Assembly (NCBI GenBank): GCA_035456405.1
Contig: DATIDG010000021.1
Location: 1-64,000 of the forward strand
Origin: JAGVSZ01 sp035456405
GTDB lineage: Bacteria > Pseudomonadota > Gammaproteobacteria > Burkholderiales > SG8-39
DNA: 64,000 nt
Reading direction: 5' to 3'
Both the position numbers and the translations under genes were made by a program. Numbering within the stretch: the stretch's first letter is position 1; each line of letters opens with the position of its first letter. The notes under the pieces were generated by a model that was not told the DNA's origin, did no database searches, and worked only from the letters and a program-made list of their open reading frames with translations. Positions 16,278-25,355 of this stretch are shown piece after piece.

Positions 16278-17228
16278 TCAGGCGAGGCTGTCGAGGTACT
16301 TCTCGGCGTCGAGCGCCGCCATGCAGCCCGAGCCCGCGCTCGTGACCGCCTGCCGGTAGACGTGATCCTGCACGTCGCCTGCCGCGAATACGCCGGGCAC
16401 GCTGGTGGCGGTAGCGTTCCCGTTCCGCCCGCCGTGCGTGACGATGTAACCGCCTTCCATCTCGAGCTGGCCCTCGAAGATCGCCGTGTTCGGCGTGTGG
16501 CCGATTGCGACGAAGAGACCCTGAACGTCGAGCTTCTCGGTCTCCCCGCTCTGCGCATGCCGGATGCGGATGCCGTTCACACCCTTCGCGTCGCCGAGCA
16601 CTTCGTCCAGCGTGTGGTGCCACTTGATCGCGACGTTCGACTTCTCGAGCAGCTTCTGCTGCAGGATCTTCTCCGCGCGGAACTTGTCGCGCCGATGGAT
16701 CACCGTGACGCGGCGCGCGATGTTCGAGAGGTACAAGGCCTCCTCGACCGCCGTGTTCCCGCCGCCGACCACCGCCACGTCCTGGCCGCGATAGAAGAAC
16801 CCGTCGCACGTCGCGCACGCGGACACCCCCTTGCCCATGAACTTCTCCTCAGAGGCGAGGCCGAGATACTTCGCCGATGCGCCGGTGGCGATGATCAGGG
16901 CGTCGCAGGTGTAGATGCCGCTGTCGCCATGAAGCCGGAACGGGCGCTCCCGCAATGCGGCCGTGCCGATCTGGTCGAACACGATCTCGGTCTCGAAGCG
17001 CTCCGCGTGCTTCTGGAAGCGCGCCATCAGGTCGGGGCCCTGGACGCCATCCGCATCGGCCGGCCAGTTGTCGACGTCGGTGGTGGTCATCAGCTGGCCG
17101 CCGGGAGCGAGACCGGTGATCAGCACCGGGCGCAGGTTCGCACGCGCGGCGTAGACCGCCGCCGAGTAACCGGCCGGGCCGGACCCGAGAATGAGGAGGC
17201 GGCAGTGCTTGGTGGGCTTTGCAGGCAT
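16278..17228 (-). CDS. trxB: Thioredoxin-disulfide reductase
   Basis: 316 residues. The FAD site GSGPAGYSAAVYAAR is near the N-terminus, the redox-active pair is in CATCDGFF, the NADPH site is GGGNTAVEEAL, and the second FAD motif is FAAGDVQDHVYRQA. It reduces thioredoxin with NADPH in the cytoplasm. In many beta- and gammaproteobacteria trxB lies divergent from ftsK; here the pair is separated by a TpsB pseudogene and a Crp/Fnr gene, suggesting an insertion. Confidence 0.96.
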   Translation of the reverse strand: MPAKPTKHCRLLILGSGPAGYSAAVYAARANLRPVLITGLAPGGQLMTTTDVDNWPADADGVQGPDLMARFQKHAERFETEIVFDQIGTAALRERPFRLHGDSGIYTCDALIIATGASAKYLGLASEEKFMGKGVSACATCDGFFYRGQDVAVVGGGNTAVEEALYLSNIARRVTVIHRRDKFRAEKILQQKLLEKSNVAIKWHHTLDEVLGDAKGVNGIRIRHAQSGETEKLDVQGLFVAIGHTPNTAIFEGQLEMEGGYIVTHGGRNGNATATSVPGVFAAGDVQDHVYRQAVTSAGSGCMAALDAEKYLDSLA

Positions 17229-17427
17229 CGCGGGGAGATCCGGGCGGGGCGTTTGTGGAGGCCCGGATTATATAAGGGCGCCCCTTCCCTCCTTCCAGCC
17301 TATTCCTCATTTCGAGTCGAGGTTTCGTCGCTAACAGATTGTTTCTTGTTGTATCTCCCCCTATACTCGTCGCCGGAGCCCACTATTGACGTGTCCAGGC
17401 ACTCGATCGAAGTCTGCCGACTCGAGC

Positions 17428-17994
17428 TTGCGTCGTCGCATCGCGCTTGCCGTCCTTCTGGGGGTGGCAAGGGGCTTGCTGCGCGCTGAGTCCAGCGCCC
17501 GATCCGCAGTTCGCAGTCGTTCGCTTCAGCGTCGAGGGGGGCGAAGCTGATGGCGCGGGACGAGGTCGACCGAATGCTGCAACCGTTCACCGGCACCGAG
17601 CGCACGCTCGCCGATGTCCAGCGCACTCGCGCAGCGCTCGAGGCGGCGTATGCGCGACTCGGCTACGGCGCGACGCAGATCGCGCTGCCGGAGCAGGAGA
17701 TCTAGGACGGCGTGGTGCAGCTGCGCGTGATCGAGGGGCGGCTGACCGGCGCGACCATCGAGGGAGACCGCTACTTCGACGCGCCCAACGTCCGCCGCAG
17801 CCTGCCCGCGCTCGTCGACGGGGAGCCGCTCAACACGGCCCGGCTTGCGCGCGAGCTGCGGCTTGCGAACGAGAGCCGTCGCGTACGGGACGAGCCTGAG
17901 CCTGCGGTTCGACTACGGGTTCCAGATTCAACGCGGGGTGCCGCAGTCGAGCGACACGAGCCGTGCAAACTTCAGCCTCGTGTGGGTGTTCTGA
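17428..17994 (+). pseudogene. Decayed TpsB (ShlB/FhaC/HecB) outer-membrane transporter
   Basis: Pieces of one two-partner-secretion TpsB gene occur in order on the plus strand in different frames. A signal-peptide-like stretch (RRRIALAVLLGVARGLL) starts near 17428. FAVVRFSVEGG lies at about 17515. After a frame change at a G-run near 17535, ADVQRTRAALEAAYARLGYG and VVQLRVIEGRLTGATIEG form a POTRA domain, cut by a TAG at 17703-17705. Near 17880 the frame changes again to the typical last barrel strands (LRFDYGFQIQRG...FSLVWVF) and a TGA at 17992. About two-thirds of the gene, most of the barrel, is deleted. No TpsA partner is seen. Confidence 0.8.
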
Positions 17995-18145
17995 CGCGTG
18001 GCGGGGAGGGGAGATCGGAAGGAAGTGACTGGCCCGAATCTGGCTTGCCAACCGGTGAGATCGTCGTCGTGTCGCCCGGGCGCGCCGAGGGGCCGATCTG
18101 CTACCATTCGATCGTATAGAGGTAATTGTTAAGAGGGGACATCAC

Positions 18146-18829
18146 ATGGCCGGTCCTGCCAGCGTTTCCACGCTTCTATTGCGCAACGTGCCGTTGTTCT
18201 CCACGTTGCCCGAGGGCCAGCTCGCGCTGCTGACGCGTGTGGTTGGACGCAAGTCCTACCCGCGCAACTCGACCATCATCAATGCTGGCGATCCGACTGA
18301 CGCGCTGTACATCGTCATCTCGGGGCGGCTGAAGGTCATGATGAGCGACGACGAAGGGCGCGAGGTGATTCTCGCGATCCTCGGGCAGGGGGAGTTCTTC
18401 GGCGAGATGGGGTTGATCGACGAGGCGCCGCGCTCGGCGACGGTGATCGCGATCGAGCCCTGCGAGCTGCTCACCATCAACAAGATGGACTTCAAGAAGT
18501 GCCTGGCGGAGAACTTCGAGATCGCCGTCGGCGTGATGAAGGGGCTGGTGAAGCGCCTGCGGGAGGCCGACAAGAAGATCGGGAGTCTCGCGCTCATGGA
18601 CGTGTACGGCCGCGTTGCCCGCCTGCTGATGGAGATGGCCGAGACCGTCGACGGCCAGCGGGTGGTGACGAAGAAGCTGCCGAAGCAGGACATCGCCAAG
18701 ATGATCGGTGCCTCGCGCGAGATGGTGAGCCGCGTGATGAAGGACCTGCAGACGAGCGGCCACATCGAGGTCAAGTCGGGAGCGATCTTCCTGCACGAGG
18801 CCATGTTGATGTCGGAGGCACGCGCGTAG
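18146..18829 (+). CDS. Crp/Fnr-family transcriptional regulator
   Basis: 227 residues. The cyclic-nucleotide-binding-like beta-roll (about 15-125) contains LYIVISGRLKVMM, GQGEFFGEMGLIDEAPRSATV, which keeps the FGE and RSA positions of CRP's cAMP pocket. The dimer helix follows, then a winged HTH with KQDIAKMIGASREMVSRVMKDL (about 172-195). The Cys pattern of an FNR iron-sulfur cluster is absent. It is therefore CRP-like, possibly ligand-responsive. It lies between the TpsB remnant and ftsK, and its regulon is unknown. Confidence 0.92.
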   Translation: MAGPASVSTLLLRNVPLFSTLPEGQLALLTRVVGRKSYPRNSTIINAGDPTDALYIVISGRLKVMMSDDEGREVILAILGQGEFFGEMGLIDEAPRSATVIAIEPCELLTINKMDFKKCLAENFEIAVGVMKGLVKRLREADKKIGSLALMDVYGRVARLLMEMAETVDGQRVVTKKLPKQDIAKMIGASREMVSRVMKDLQTSGHIEVKSGAIFLHEAMLMSEARA

Positions 18830-18913
18830 TGCCCGCGGGCACGCAACGGCCTCGCCGCAGCGCGTGCACCCGGGCCAGCCGCGCTGGCCCGTCCAGACCG
18901 GCTTCTGCTCCCA

Positions 18914-18938
18914 GCTCGCCCGGCGCCGCCGGGCGAGC
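18914..18938. terminator. Strong GC hairpin between crp-like gene and ftsK
   Basis: Perfect 11-bp arms GCTCGCCCGGC and GCCGGGCGAGC flank a 3-nt loop. It ends 12 nt before the ftsK ATG and has no T-tract. It could terminate the upstream gene with Rho help or restrain ftsK translation by covering the ribosome-binding region. Confidence 0.5.
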
Positions 18939-18950
18939 GCGCTTCCCGCA

Positions 18951-21239
18951 ATGGCCACTCTGAAATCCGCCGCAACCGCGACTCCTCCGCTCCCCGGGAA
19001 GGTCGCCCGTCTGCTGCGCGAGTCGCGCTGGATCGCGATCGCCGTCGTCGCCGCCTACCTCGTCCTGATCCTCGCCACGTATGAGCGCGGCGACCCGGGG
19101 TGGTCGCACAGCGTCGCCGTGGACCGCATTCAGAACGCGGGCGGCCGCGTGGGCGCGTACCTGGCCGATCTGCTGCTCTACCTCTTCGGTGTGTCGGCGT
19201 GGTGGTGGGTCGTCCTGCTCGTCTACGCGGTCATCTGGGGTTACCGGCGGCTCGACGGCAGCTCGATCTCGGACAGGCGGCCGTTCATCATCGCGCTGGC
19301 GGGCTTCTCCGTGCTGCTCGTCGGCTCGACCGGTCTCGAGACCCTGCGATTCCATACGCTCACGGCGAGCCTGCCGCTCGCGCCTGGCGGAATGCTCGGG
19401 GCGGTGGTGAGCGAAGTCACGAACGTGACGTTCGGCTTTACCGGCGCGACGCTCATCCTGCTCGCCGCGAGCGCGATCGGCCTGTCGCTCTTCACTGGCA
19501 TCTCGTGGATCGGCCTGATGGAGCGGGTCGGCAGCGCCCTGGAGTGGGGGTGGCTCAAGGTGATCGAGCTCTGGCAGCGGCGCGAAGACCGCAAGGTCGG
19601 CGCGATCGCCACCGTCGAGCGGGAAGCGGCGGTCGAGGAGGACCGCAAGCGGATCATCGAGCACCACGAGCCGATCCGCATCGAGGCGCCGGTGCGCGAG
19701 ATCCCGAAGTCCGAGCGCGTCATCAAGGAGAAGCAGGTGCCGCTGTTCCAGGACCTGCCGGACACGCCGCTCCCGCCGCTCGCCCTGCTCGACGAGCCGC
19801 CGGCGGACCTGGAGGCGATGAGCCTGGAAACGCTCGAGTTCACCTCGCGCCTGATCGAGAAGAAGCTCAGGGACTTCGGCGTCGAGGTCAAGGTGCTCGC
19901 GGCCTATCCCGGGCCCGTGATCACGCGCTACGAGATCGAGCCGGCGGTCGGCGTGAAGGGCGCGCAGATCGTCAACCTGGTGAAGGACCTCGCCCGCGCG
20001 CTGTCGGTCGTGTCAATCCGGGTCGTCGAGACGATCCCCGGCAAATCGTGCATGGGGCTCGAGCTCCCAAACCCACGCCGGCAGACGGTGCGGCTCACCG
20101 AGATCCTCGGATCGAAGGCCTATCACGACCTCCACGCGCCGCTCGCCCTCGCCCTCGGAAAGGACATCGGCGGCAACCCGGTGGTCGTCGACCTCGCCCG
20201 GATGCCGCACCTCCTCGTCGCCGGGACCACCGGCTCGGGCAAGTCGGTCGCGCTCAACGCGATGATCCTGTCGCTCGTGTACAAGTCCGAGCCGCGCGAG
20301 ATCCGGCTGATCATGGTGGACCCGAAGATGCTCGAGCTCTCGGTTTACCAGGACATCCCGCACCTCCTCGCGCCGGTGGTCACCGACATGAAGCAGGCAG
20401 CCTCCGCGCTGCACTGGTGCGTCGGGGAGATGGACCGGCGCTACAAGCTGATGTCGTGGATCGGGGTCCGGAACCTGTCCGGCTACAACCACAAGGTCGC
20501 CGAGGCCGAGAAGCGCGGCGAGCCGCTCCAGGATCCGACGACCATCGAGACCGAGAACCCGGTCCCGCTCACCAAGCTCCCGCACATCGTGGTCGTCATC
20601 GACGAGCTGGCCGACCTAATGATGGTGGTCGGCAAGAAGGTGGAGGAGCTGATCGCGCGGCTCGCGCAGAAGGCGCGCGCGGCCGGTATCCACCTCATCC
20701 TCGCCACGCAGCGGCCGTCGGTGGACGTGATCACCGGGCTCATCAAGGCGAACATCCCGACGCGCATCGCGTTCCAGGTCTCCTCGCGCGTCGACTCGCG
20801 CACGATCCTCGACCAGCAGGGCGCCGAGGCGCTGCTCGGGCAGGGCGACATGCTGTACCTGCCGCCCGGCAGCGGGGTCCCGCAGCGCGTGCACGGCGCG
20901 TTCGTCGCCGACCAGGAGGTCCACAAGGTCGTCGACTACCTCAAGCAGCAGGGCAAGCCCGATTACGTCGAGGGGCTGCTCGACGCCGAGGAGGGCGGCG
21001 CAGCGGCTGGCGATCTCGGTGTGGGCGAAGGCGGCGGCGAAGCCGACCCGCTCTACGACCAGGCCGTCCAGATCGTGCTCCAGACGCGCCGGCCGTCGAT
21101 CTCGCTCGTGCAGCGGCACCTGCGGATCGGATACAACCGCGCTGCGCGGCTCATCGAGCAGATGGAGCAGGCGGGGCTCGTGTCGGCGATGCAGGCGAAC
21201 GGGAACCGCGAGGTGCTCGTGCCGTCGCGCGAAGCGTGA
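18951..21239 (+). CDS. ftsK: DNA translocase FtsK
   Basis: 762 residues from ATG at 18951. N-terminal membrane helices include about 27-47 (WIAIAVVAAYLVLILAT), 75-98, 110-130 and 145-185. A charged linker of about 90 residues precedes the alpha/beta motor, with Walker A GTTGSGKSVALN at about 425 and Walker B VVIDELADLMMV. The C-terminal gamma winged helix (DPLYDQAVQIVLQTRRPSIS...GYNRAARLIEQME) recognises KOPS sites. It pumps DNA at the septum and activates XerCD at dif. The gene leads ftsK-lolA-rarA-serS, the conserved order, and overlaps lolA. Confidence 0.96.
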   Translation: MATLKSAATATPPLPGKVARLLRESRWIAIAVVAAYLVLILATYERGDPGWSHSVAVDRIQNAGGRVGAYLADLLLYLFGVSAWWWVVLLVYAVIWGYRRLDGSSISDRRPFIIALAGFSVLLVGSTGLETLRFHTLTASLPLAPGGMLGAVVSEVTNVTFGFTGATLILLAASAIGLSLFTGISWIGLMERVGSALEWGWLKVIELWQRREDRKVGAIATVEREAAVEEDRKRIIEHHEPIRIEAPVREIPKSERVIKEKQVPLFQDLPDTPLPPLALLDEPPADLEAMSLETLEFTSRLIEKKLRDFGVEVKVLAAYPGPVITRYEIEPAVGVKGAQIVNLVKDLARALSVVSIRVVETIPGKSCMGLELPNPRRQTVRLTEILGSKAYHDLHAPLALALGKDIGGNPVVVDLARMPHLLVAGTTGSGKSVALNAMILSLVYKSEPREIRLIMVDPKMLELSVYQDIPHLLAPVVTDMKQAASALHWCVGEMDRRYKLMSWIGVRNLSGYNHKVAEAEKRGEPLQDPTTIETENPVPLTKLPHIVVVIDELADLMMVVGKKVEELIARLAQKARAAGIHLILATQRPSVDVITGLIKANIPTRIAFQVSSRVDSRTILDQQGAEALLGQGDMLYLPPGSGVPQRVHGAFVADQEVHKVVDYLKQQGKPDYVEGLLDAEEGGAAAGDLGVGEGGGEADPLYDQAVQIVLQTRRPSISLVQRHLRIGYNRAARLIEQMEQAGLVSAMQANGNREVLVPSREA

Positions 21240-21868
21240 GTCGAGTCGTGAGTCGCCTGCTCGGTACGGTGGCAACGCTCCTAGTCGTCTTTGCGGGCGC
21301 AGCGAGCGCGTCGGGCATCGAGCGCCTCAACCAGTTCATGACCTCCACGCAGTCGGCCGCGGGCGAGTTCGAGCAGCGCATCTACGGCCGGGACGGGAAG
21401 GTGGTGCAGGAATCGCGCGGCACGCTCGCGTTCTCCCGCCCGGGCAAGTTCAGGTGGGTCTACTCCAAGCCGTACCCGCAACTCCTCGTCGGCGATGGCG
21501 CGCGCGTGTGGATTTACGACGAAGATCTCAGGCAGGTCACCGTGCGCAAGCTCGACCAGGCGCTCGGTGCGACGCCGGCAGCGCTCCTCGCGGGCTCGAA
21601 CGACGCGCTCAAGGCCTTCGCGCTGAAGGACGACGGGACGAAGGACGGGCTAGAGTGGGTCGAGGCGATCCCGCGCGAGAAGGAGTCGAACTTCGAGCGC
21701 ATCCGCATGGGCTTCGGCTTCTCTGGGCTGGAGCGCATGGAGCTGACCGACACCTTCGGCCAGACCACCGAGCTGCGCTTCACGGGCTTCGAGCGCAATG
21801 CCCGAGTCGACCCGGCGCTGTTTCGCTTCGTCCCCCCCAAGGGCGCAGACGTCATCGGCGACAAGTAG
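21236..21868 (+). CDS. lolA: Outer-membrane lipoprotein carrier protein LolA
   Basis: 210 residues if translated from GTG at 21236, which overlaps the ftsK stop; a second GTG at 21248 gives 206 residues. A signal peptide follows (SRLLGTVATLLVVFAGAASAS). The mature part has the LolA pattern: FEQRIYGRDGKVVQESRG, FSRPGKFRWVYSKPYPQLLVGDG and DDLRQVTV-like strand, ending FRFVPPKGADVIGD. It ferries lipoproteins across the periplasm from LolCDE to LolB. Tight coupling to ftsK is the conserved arrangement. Confidence 0.94.
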   Translation: MSRVVSRLLGTVATLLVVFAGAASASGIERLNQFMTSTQSAAGEFEQRIYGRDGKVVQESRGTLAFSRPGKFRWVYSKPYPQLLVGDGARVWIYDEDLRQVTVRKLDQALGATPAALLAGSNDALKAFALKDDGTKDGLEWVEAIPREKESNFERIRMGFGFSGLERMELTDTFGQTTELRFTGFERNARVDPALFRFVPPKGADVIGDK

Positions 21869-21899
21869 GGGAACTTCCCCCGCCTGTACCATTCGGCCG

Positions 21900-23246
21900 A
21901 TGGCCGACCTCTTCGAGCAGTCCTCCCCGCCCCGCGCCAGCACGTCGCCGCACGCGCCGCTGGCCGAAGTGCTGCGGCCGCGCACGCTCGACGAAGTCGT
22001 AGGCCAGGCGCACCTGCTCGGGCCGGGCAGGCCGCTGCGCCTCGCGTTCGAGTCGGGCAAGCCGCACTCGATGGTGCTCTGGGGGCCGCCCGGCGTCGGC
22101 AAGACCACGATCGCACGTCTGATGGCGGCGAGCTTCAACGCCGAATTCATTCAGCTCTCGGCGGTGCTCTCGGGCGTGAAGGACATTCGCGACGCCGTGC
22201 AGCGCGCGAAGGACGTGCTTGCCACCTCCGGCCGCGCGACCATCGTCTTCGTCGACGAGGTGCACCGCTTCAACAAGGCGCAGCAGGACGCGTTCCTGCC
22301 GTACGTGGAGCAGGGCCTCTTCACCTTCGTCGGCGCGACCACGGAAAACCCTTCGTTCGAGGTGAACTCGGCGCTGCTCTCGCGCGCCGCGGTGTACGTC
22401 CTCGAGAGCCTCACCGCAGCGGAGCTGGGCGAGCTCTTCGATCGCGCCGCCGCGCGCGCGATGCCCGAGCTCGCGTTCGACGCGCAGGCCCGGGAGCGCG
22501 TGATCGGGCTGGCCGACGGTGATGCGCGGCGGCTCATCAACGTGCTCGAGCTGCTGCAGACCGCGGCGCACAGCCGCGGGGTGACGGCGGTCGACGGTGC
22601 GTTCGTCCAGGATGCGGTCGCGCGGAACCTGCGTCGCTTTGACAAGGGCGGGGAGGCGTTCTACGACCAGATCTCCGCGCTCCACAAGGCGGTGCGCGGC
22701 TCCGATCCCGACGCCGCGCTGTACTGGCTCGTGCGCATGCTCGACGGCGGCGCCGATCCGCTGTATCTGGCGCGCCGGATCATTCGCATGGCCACCGAGG
22801 ACGTTGGGCTCGCCGATCCGCGCGCGTTGCGCCTCGCGCTGGACGCCGCCGAGACCTACGAGCGCCTCGGAACTCCGGAAGGCGAGCTCGCACTCGCGGA
22901 GGCGGTCATCTACATGGCGTGCGCGCCGAAATCGAATGCGGTTTACGTTGCCTATAATGCGGCTCGCTCGTTCGTGGCCGAGGACGAGTCGCGGCCGGTG
23001 CCGCTGCATCTGCGCAACGCGCCGACGCGCCTGATGAAGGACCTCGGCTACGGTCGCGATTACCGGTACGCCCACGACGAAAGCGAAGCGTACGCGGCGG
23101 GCGAGACGTACCTGCCGACAGGCGTACCGCCGGTCGAGTGGTACCGGCCGACCGACCGCGGGCTCGAGTCGAAGATCGCGGAGAAGCTCGCGCACTTCCG
23201 CGCGCTCGACGCGGCCGCCCGGAAGAAGACCAACCCCGAGACCTGA
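21900..23246 (+). CDS. rarA: Replication-associated recombination protein A (RarA/MgsA)
   Basis: 448 residues from ATG at 21900. AAA+ motifs are GPPGVGKTT (Walker A), VFVDEVHRFNK (Walker B), GATTENPSFEVNSALLSR (sensor 1) and DARRLINVLELL (sensor 2). The C-terminal tetramerisation region has DPDAALYWLVRMLDGGADP and ATEDVGLADPRAL, and ends with GVPPVEWYRPTDRGLE. It acts at stalled replication forks. It lies 31 nt after lolA and 5 nt before serS. A TATAAT at 22953-22958 inside the gene might give serS an extra promoter, without a clear -35. Confidence 0.95.
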   Translation: MADLFEQSSPPRASTSPHAPLAEVLRPRTLDEVVGQAHLLGPGRPLRLAFESGKPHSMVLWGPPGVGKTTIARLMAASFNAEFIQLSAVLSGVKDIRDAVQRAKDVLATSGRATIVFVDEVHRFNKAQQDAFLPYVEQGLFTFVGATTENPSFEVNSALLSRAAVYVLESLTAAELGELFDRAAARAMPELAFDAQARERVIGLADGDARRLINVLELLQTAAHSRGVTAVDGAFVQDAVARNLRRFDKGGEAFYDQISALHKAVRGSDPDAALYWLVRMLDGGADPLYLARRIIRMATEDVGLADPRALRLALDAAETYERLGTPEGELALAEAVIYMACAPKSNAVYVAYNAARSFVAEDESRPVPLHLRNAPTRLMKDLGYGRDYRYAHDESEAYAAGETYLPTGVPPVEWYRPTDRGLESKIAEKLAHFRALDAAARKKTNPET

Positions 23247-23251
23247 CCGTC

Positions 23252-24541
23252 ATGCTCGATGTCCAGCTCCTGCGCACCGATCTCGAACGCGTTGCGAAGC
23301 GCCTCGCCGACCGCCCCTTCGTACTCGACGGACAGGCGTTCCGCGCGCTGGAGGACGAGCGCAAGCTCGTGCAGACGCGCACACAGGAGCTGCAGGCAAA
23401 GCGCAACGCGCTCTCGAAGCAGATCGGTCAGGCGAAAGGCAAGGGCGAAGACGCGGCGCCGCTGATGGCAGAAGCGAATGCCGTCAATGCCGAGCTGGGC
23501 GATCTCGAGAATCGGCTCGAGGACGTCCAGAAGCGCGCCCAGGACTTCCTCGCCGTGGTTCCGAATGTCCCGCACGAGAGCGTGCCGACGGGCACCTCCC
23601 CCGACCAGAACGTCGAGGTGCGGCGGAGCGGCACGCCGCGGGAGCTCGACTTCGCGCCGAAGGATCACGTCGATCTCGGCGCCGCGAGCGGCGGGCTCGA
23701 TTTCGAGACGGCGGTGAAGATCAGCGGCGCGCGTTTCGCCGTGATGACCGGGCCGATCGCACGGCTTCACCGGGCGCTCACGCAGTTCATGCTCGACGTG
23801 CACACGCGGGAGCACGGCTACACAGAGGTGTGCGTTCCCTACATGGTGAACGCCGCGAGCATGTACGGCACCGGACAGCTGCCGAAGTTCAAGGAGGACC
23901 TGTTCGCCGTCCCGCGCGGCGAGCTCGGGGACTTCTATCTGATTCCAACCGCTGAAGTCCCGGTCACGAACATCGTGCGCGACGCGATCGTCCCGCTCGG
24001 AAAGATGCCGCTGCGCTTCGTCTGCCACACGCCTTGCTTCCGCAGCGAGGCCGGCTCCTACGGCAAGGACACGCGCGGCATGATCCGCCAGCACCAGTTC
24101 GACAAGGTGGAGCTGGTGCAGATCGTCCAGCCGTCACAGTCCTACGACGGCCTCGAGGCGCTCACCAGCCACGCAGAGGTCATCCTGCAGCGCCTCGGCG
24201 TGCCCTATCGCGTCGTGATCCTGTGCACCGGCGACATGGGCTTCTCCGCGGCCAAGACCTACGACATCGAGGTCTGGCTCCCGGGGCAGAACGCCTACCG
24301 CGAGATCTCCTCGTGCTCGAATTTCGAGGCGTTCCAGGCGCGGCGAATGCAGGCACGGTTCCGCAACGAGAAGGGCAAGCCGGAGCTCGTCCACACCCTC
24401 AACGGCTCGGGCCTCGCGGTCGGGCGCACGCTCGTCGCCGTCATGGAGAACTGCCAGCGCGCCGACGGGGGCATCGACGTCCCCGAGGCGCTGTGGCCCT
24501 ACATGGGCGGCGTAAAGCAGATCCTGCCCGCGCGCCGCTGA
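23252..24541 (+). CDS. serS: Seryl-tRNA synthetase
   Basis: 429 residues, family length. The N-terminal antiparallel coiled coil (about 1-105) contacts the long variable arm of tRNA-Ser. Class II motifs are present: motif 2 FRSEAGSYGKDTRGMIRQHQ and motif 3 GSGLAVGRTLVAVMEN. TAEVPVTN and SSCSNFEAFQARR are also typical. It charges tRNA-Ser, one of which is encoded about 4 kb downstream. It starts 5 nt after rarA, so it is translationally close to it. Confidence 0.97.
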   Translation: MLDVQLLRTDLERVAKRLADRPFVLDGQAFRALEDERKLVQTRTQELQAKRNALSKQIGQAKGKGEDAAPLMAEANAVNAELGDLENRLEDVQKRAQDFLAVVPNVPHESVPTGTSPDQNVEVRRSGTPRELDFAPKDHVDLGAASGGLDFETAVKISGARFAVMTGPIARLHRALTQFMLDVHTREHGYTEVCVPYMVNAASMYGTGQLPKFKEDLFAVPRGELGDFYLIPTAEVPVTNIVRDAIVPLGKMPLRFVCHTPCFRSEAGSYGKDTRGMIRQHQFDKVELVQIVQPSQSYDGLEALTSHAEVILQRLGVPYRVVILCTGDMGFSAAKTYDIEVWLPGQNAYREISSCSNFEAFQARRMQARFRNEKGKPELVHTLNGSGLAVGRTLVAVMENCQRADGGIDVPEALWPYMGGVKQILPARR

Positions 24542-24566
24542 GTCCGCGCGCGCCCGACGGGGCCCG

Positions 24567-25274
24567 ATGAGCTTCTGCCTGTTCATCGTCTTTCGCGATC
24601 GGGCGAATCCGGCGGCACAAATCTCGAACGCGGAGCAGAAGCGTCTCGACTCGCTGCTGTGCAGCGTGCCGGGACTCGCGCGGGTACTGGTGCACACGCC
24701 GGTGGAAGCGCGCGACCCGCTGCTCGACCATGGCGCGCCGCCGCAGCTCGCGCTGCAACTCTACTTCGACCGGCTCCTCGATCTGGAAGTCGCCGCGGGT
24801 CGCGAAGGTTCCCTGCACGCGCTCAGCCAGCCCGGCGCGCTTCCCAGCCTCGCGGCGGCGTCGGTCGAACACCAGGTCATGGCGGTGCGCGCGTACGCAG
24901 TGCCGGACCCCGCGAGCGTCGCGCCCCCCGACGCTCCCTGGTGCACCTATCTCGTCGCCTACGAGGGCCCGGCCGAGGATCCGGAAGCGTGGCTTCACGA
25001 GTACCTTGCCCATCACACGCCCCTGATGGCGCGGCTGCCGGGGATTCGGGAGCTCGAGGTCTACACGCACGTCGACTGCGTCAGCCGTCTGCCGTGGCCG
25101 CGCGCGAAGTGCATGCAGCGGAACAAGGTGGCCTTCGACAGCCCGGCCGCGCTGACGGCGGCGCTCGACTCGCCCCCCCGGCACGAGATGCGCGCCCACT
25201 TCCGGTCGCTCCCGCGGTTCTCCGGGCAAGTGACGCACTTTCCGATGTCGACCCGCGCCGTGCGGCTCGGCTAA
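24567..25274 (+). CDS. Conserved hypothetical protein with two EthD-like (dimeric alpha/beta-barrel) halves
   Basis: 235 residues. Two similar ferredoxin-like halves are suggested: CLFIVFRDRANPAAQ...LLCSVPGLARVLVHTP and TYLVAYEGPAEDPEAWLHEYLAHHTPLM..LPGIRELEVYTH; the second has the EthD-style HHTPLMARLPGI pattern. No signal peptide is seen. EthD-like folds occur in monooxygenases and small-molecule isomerases, but no catalytic residue can be assigned. It lies 25 nt after serS and 81 nt before dctP, so it may be linked with the TRAP transporter. Confidence 0.75.
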   Translation: MSFCLFIVFRDRANPAAQISNAEQKRLDSLLCSVPGLARVLVHTPVEARDPLLDHGAPPQLALQLYFDRLLDLEVAAGREGSLHALSQPGALPSLAAASVEHQVMAVRAYAVPDPASVAPPDAPWCTYLVAYEGPAEDPEAWLHEYLAHHTPLMARLPGIRELEVYTHVDCVSRLPWPRAKCMQRNKVAFDSPAALTAALDSPPRHEMRAHFRSLPRFSGQVTHFPMSTRAVRLG

Positions 25275-25355
25275 GATACGCGCCGGCAGTCCGAACAACG
25301 ATCTGACCAAATCTGCCAAACGGCCTGCGGCGCTGCCGCATCCACGGAGACCGAG

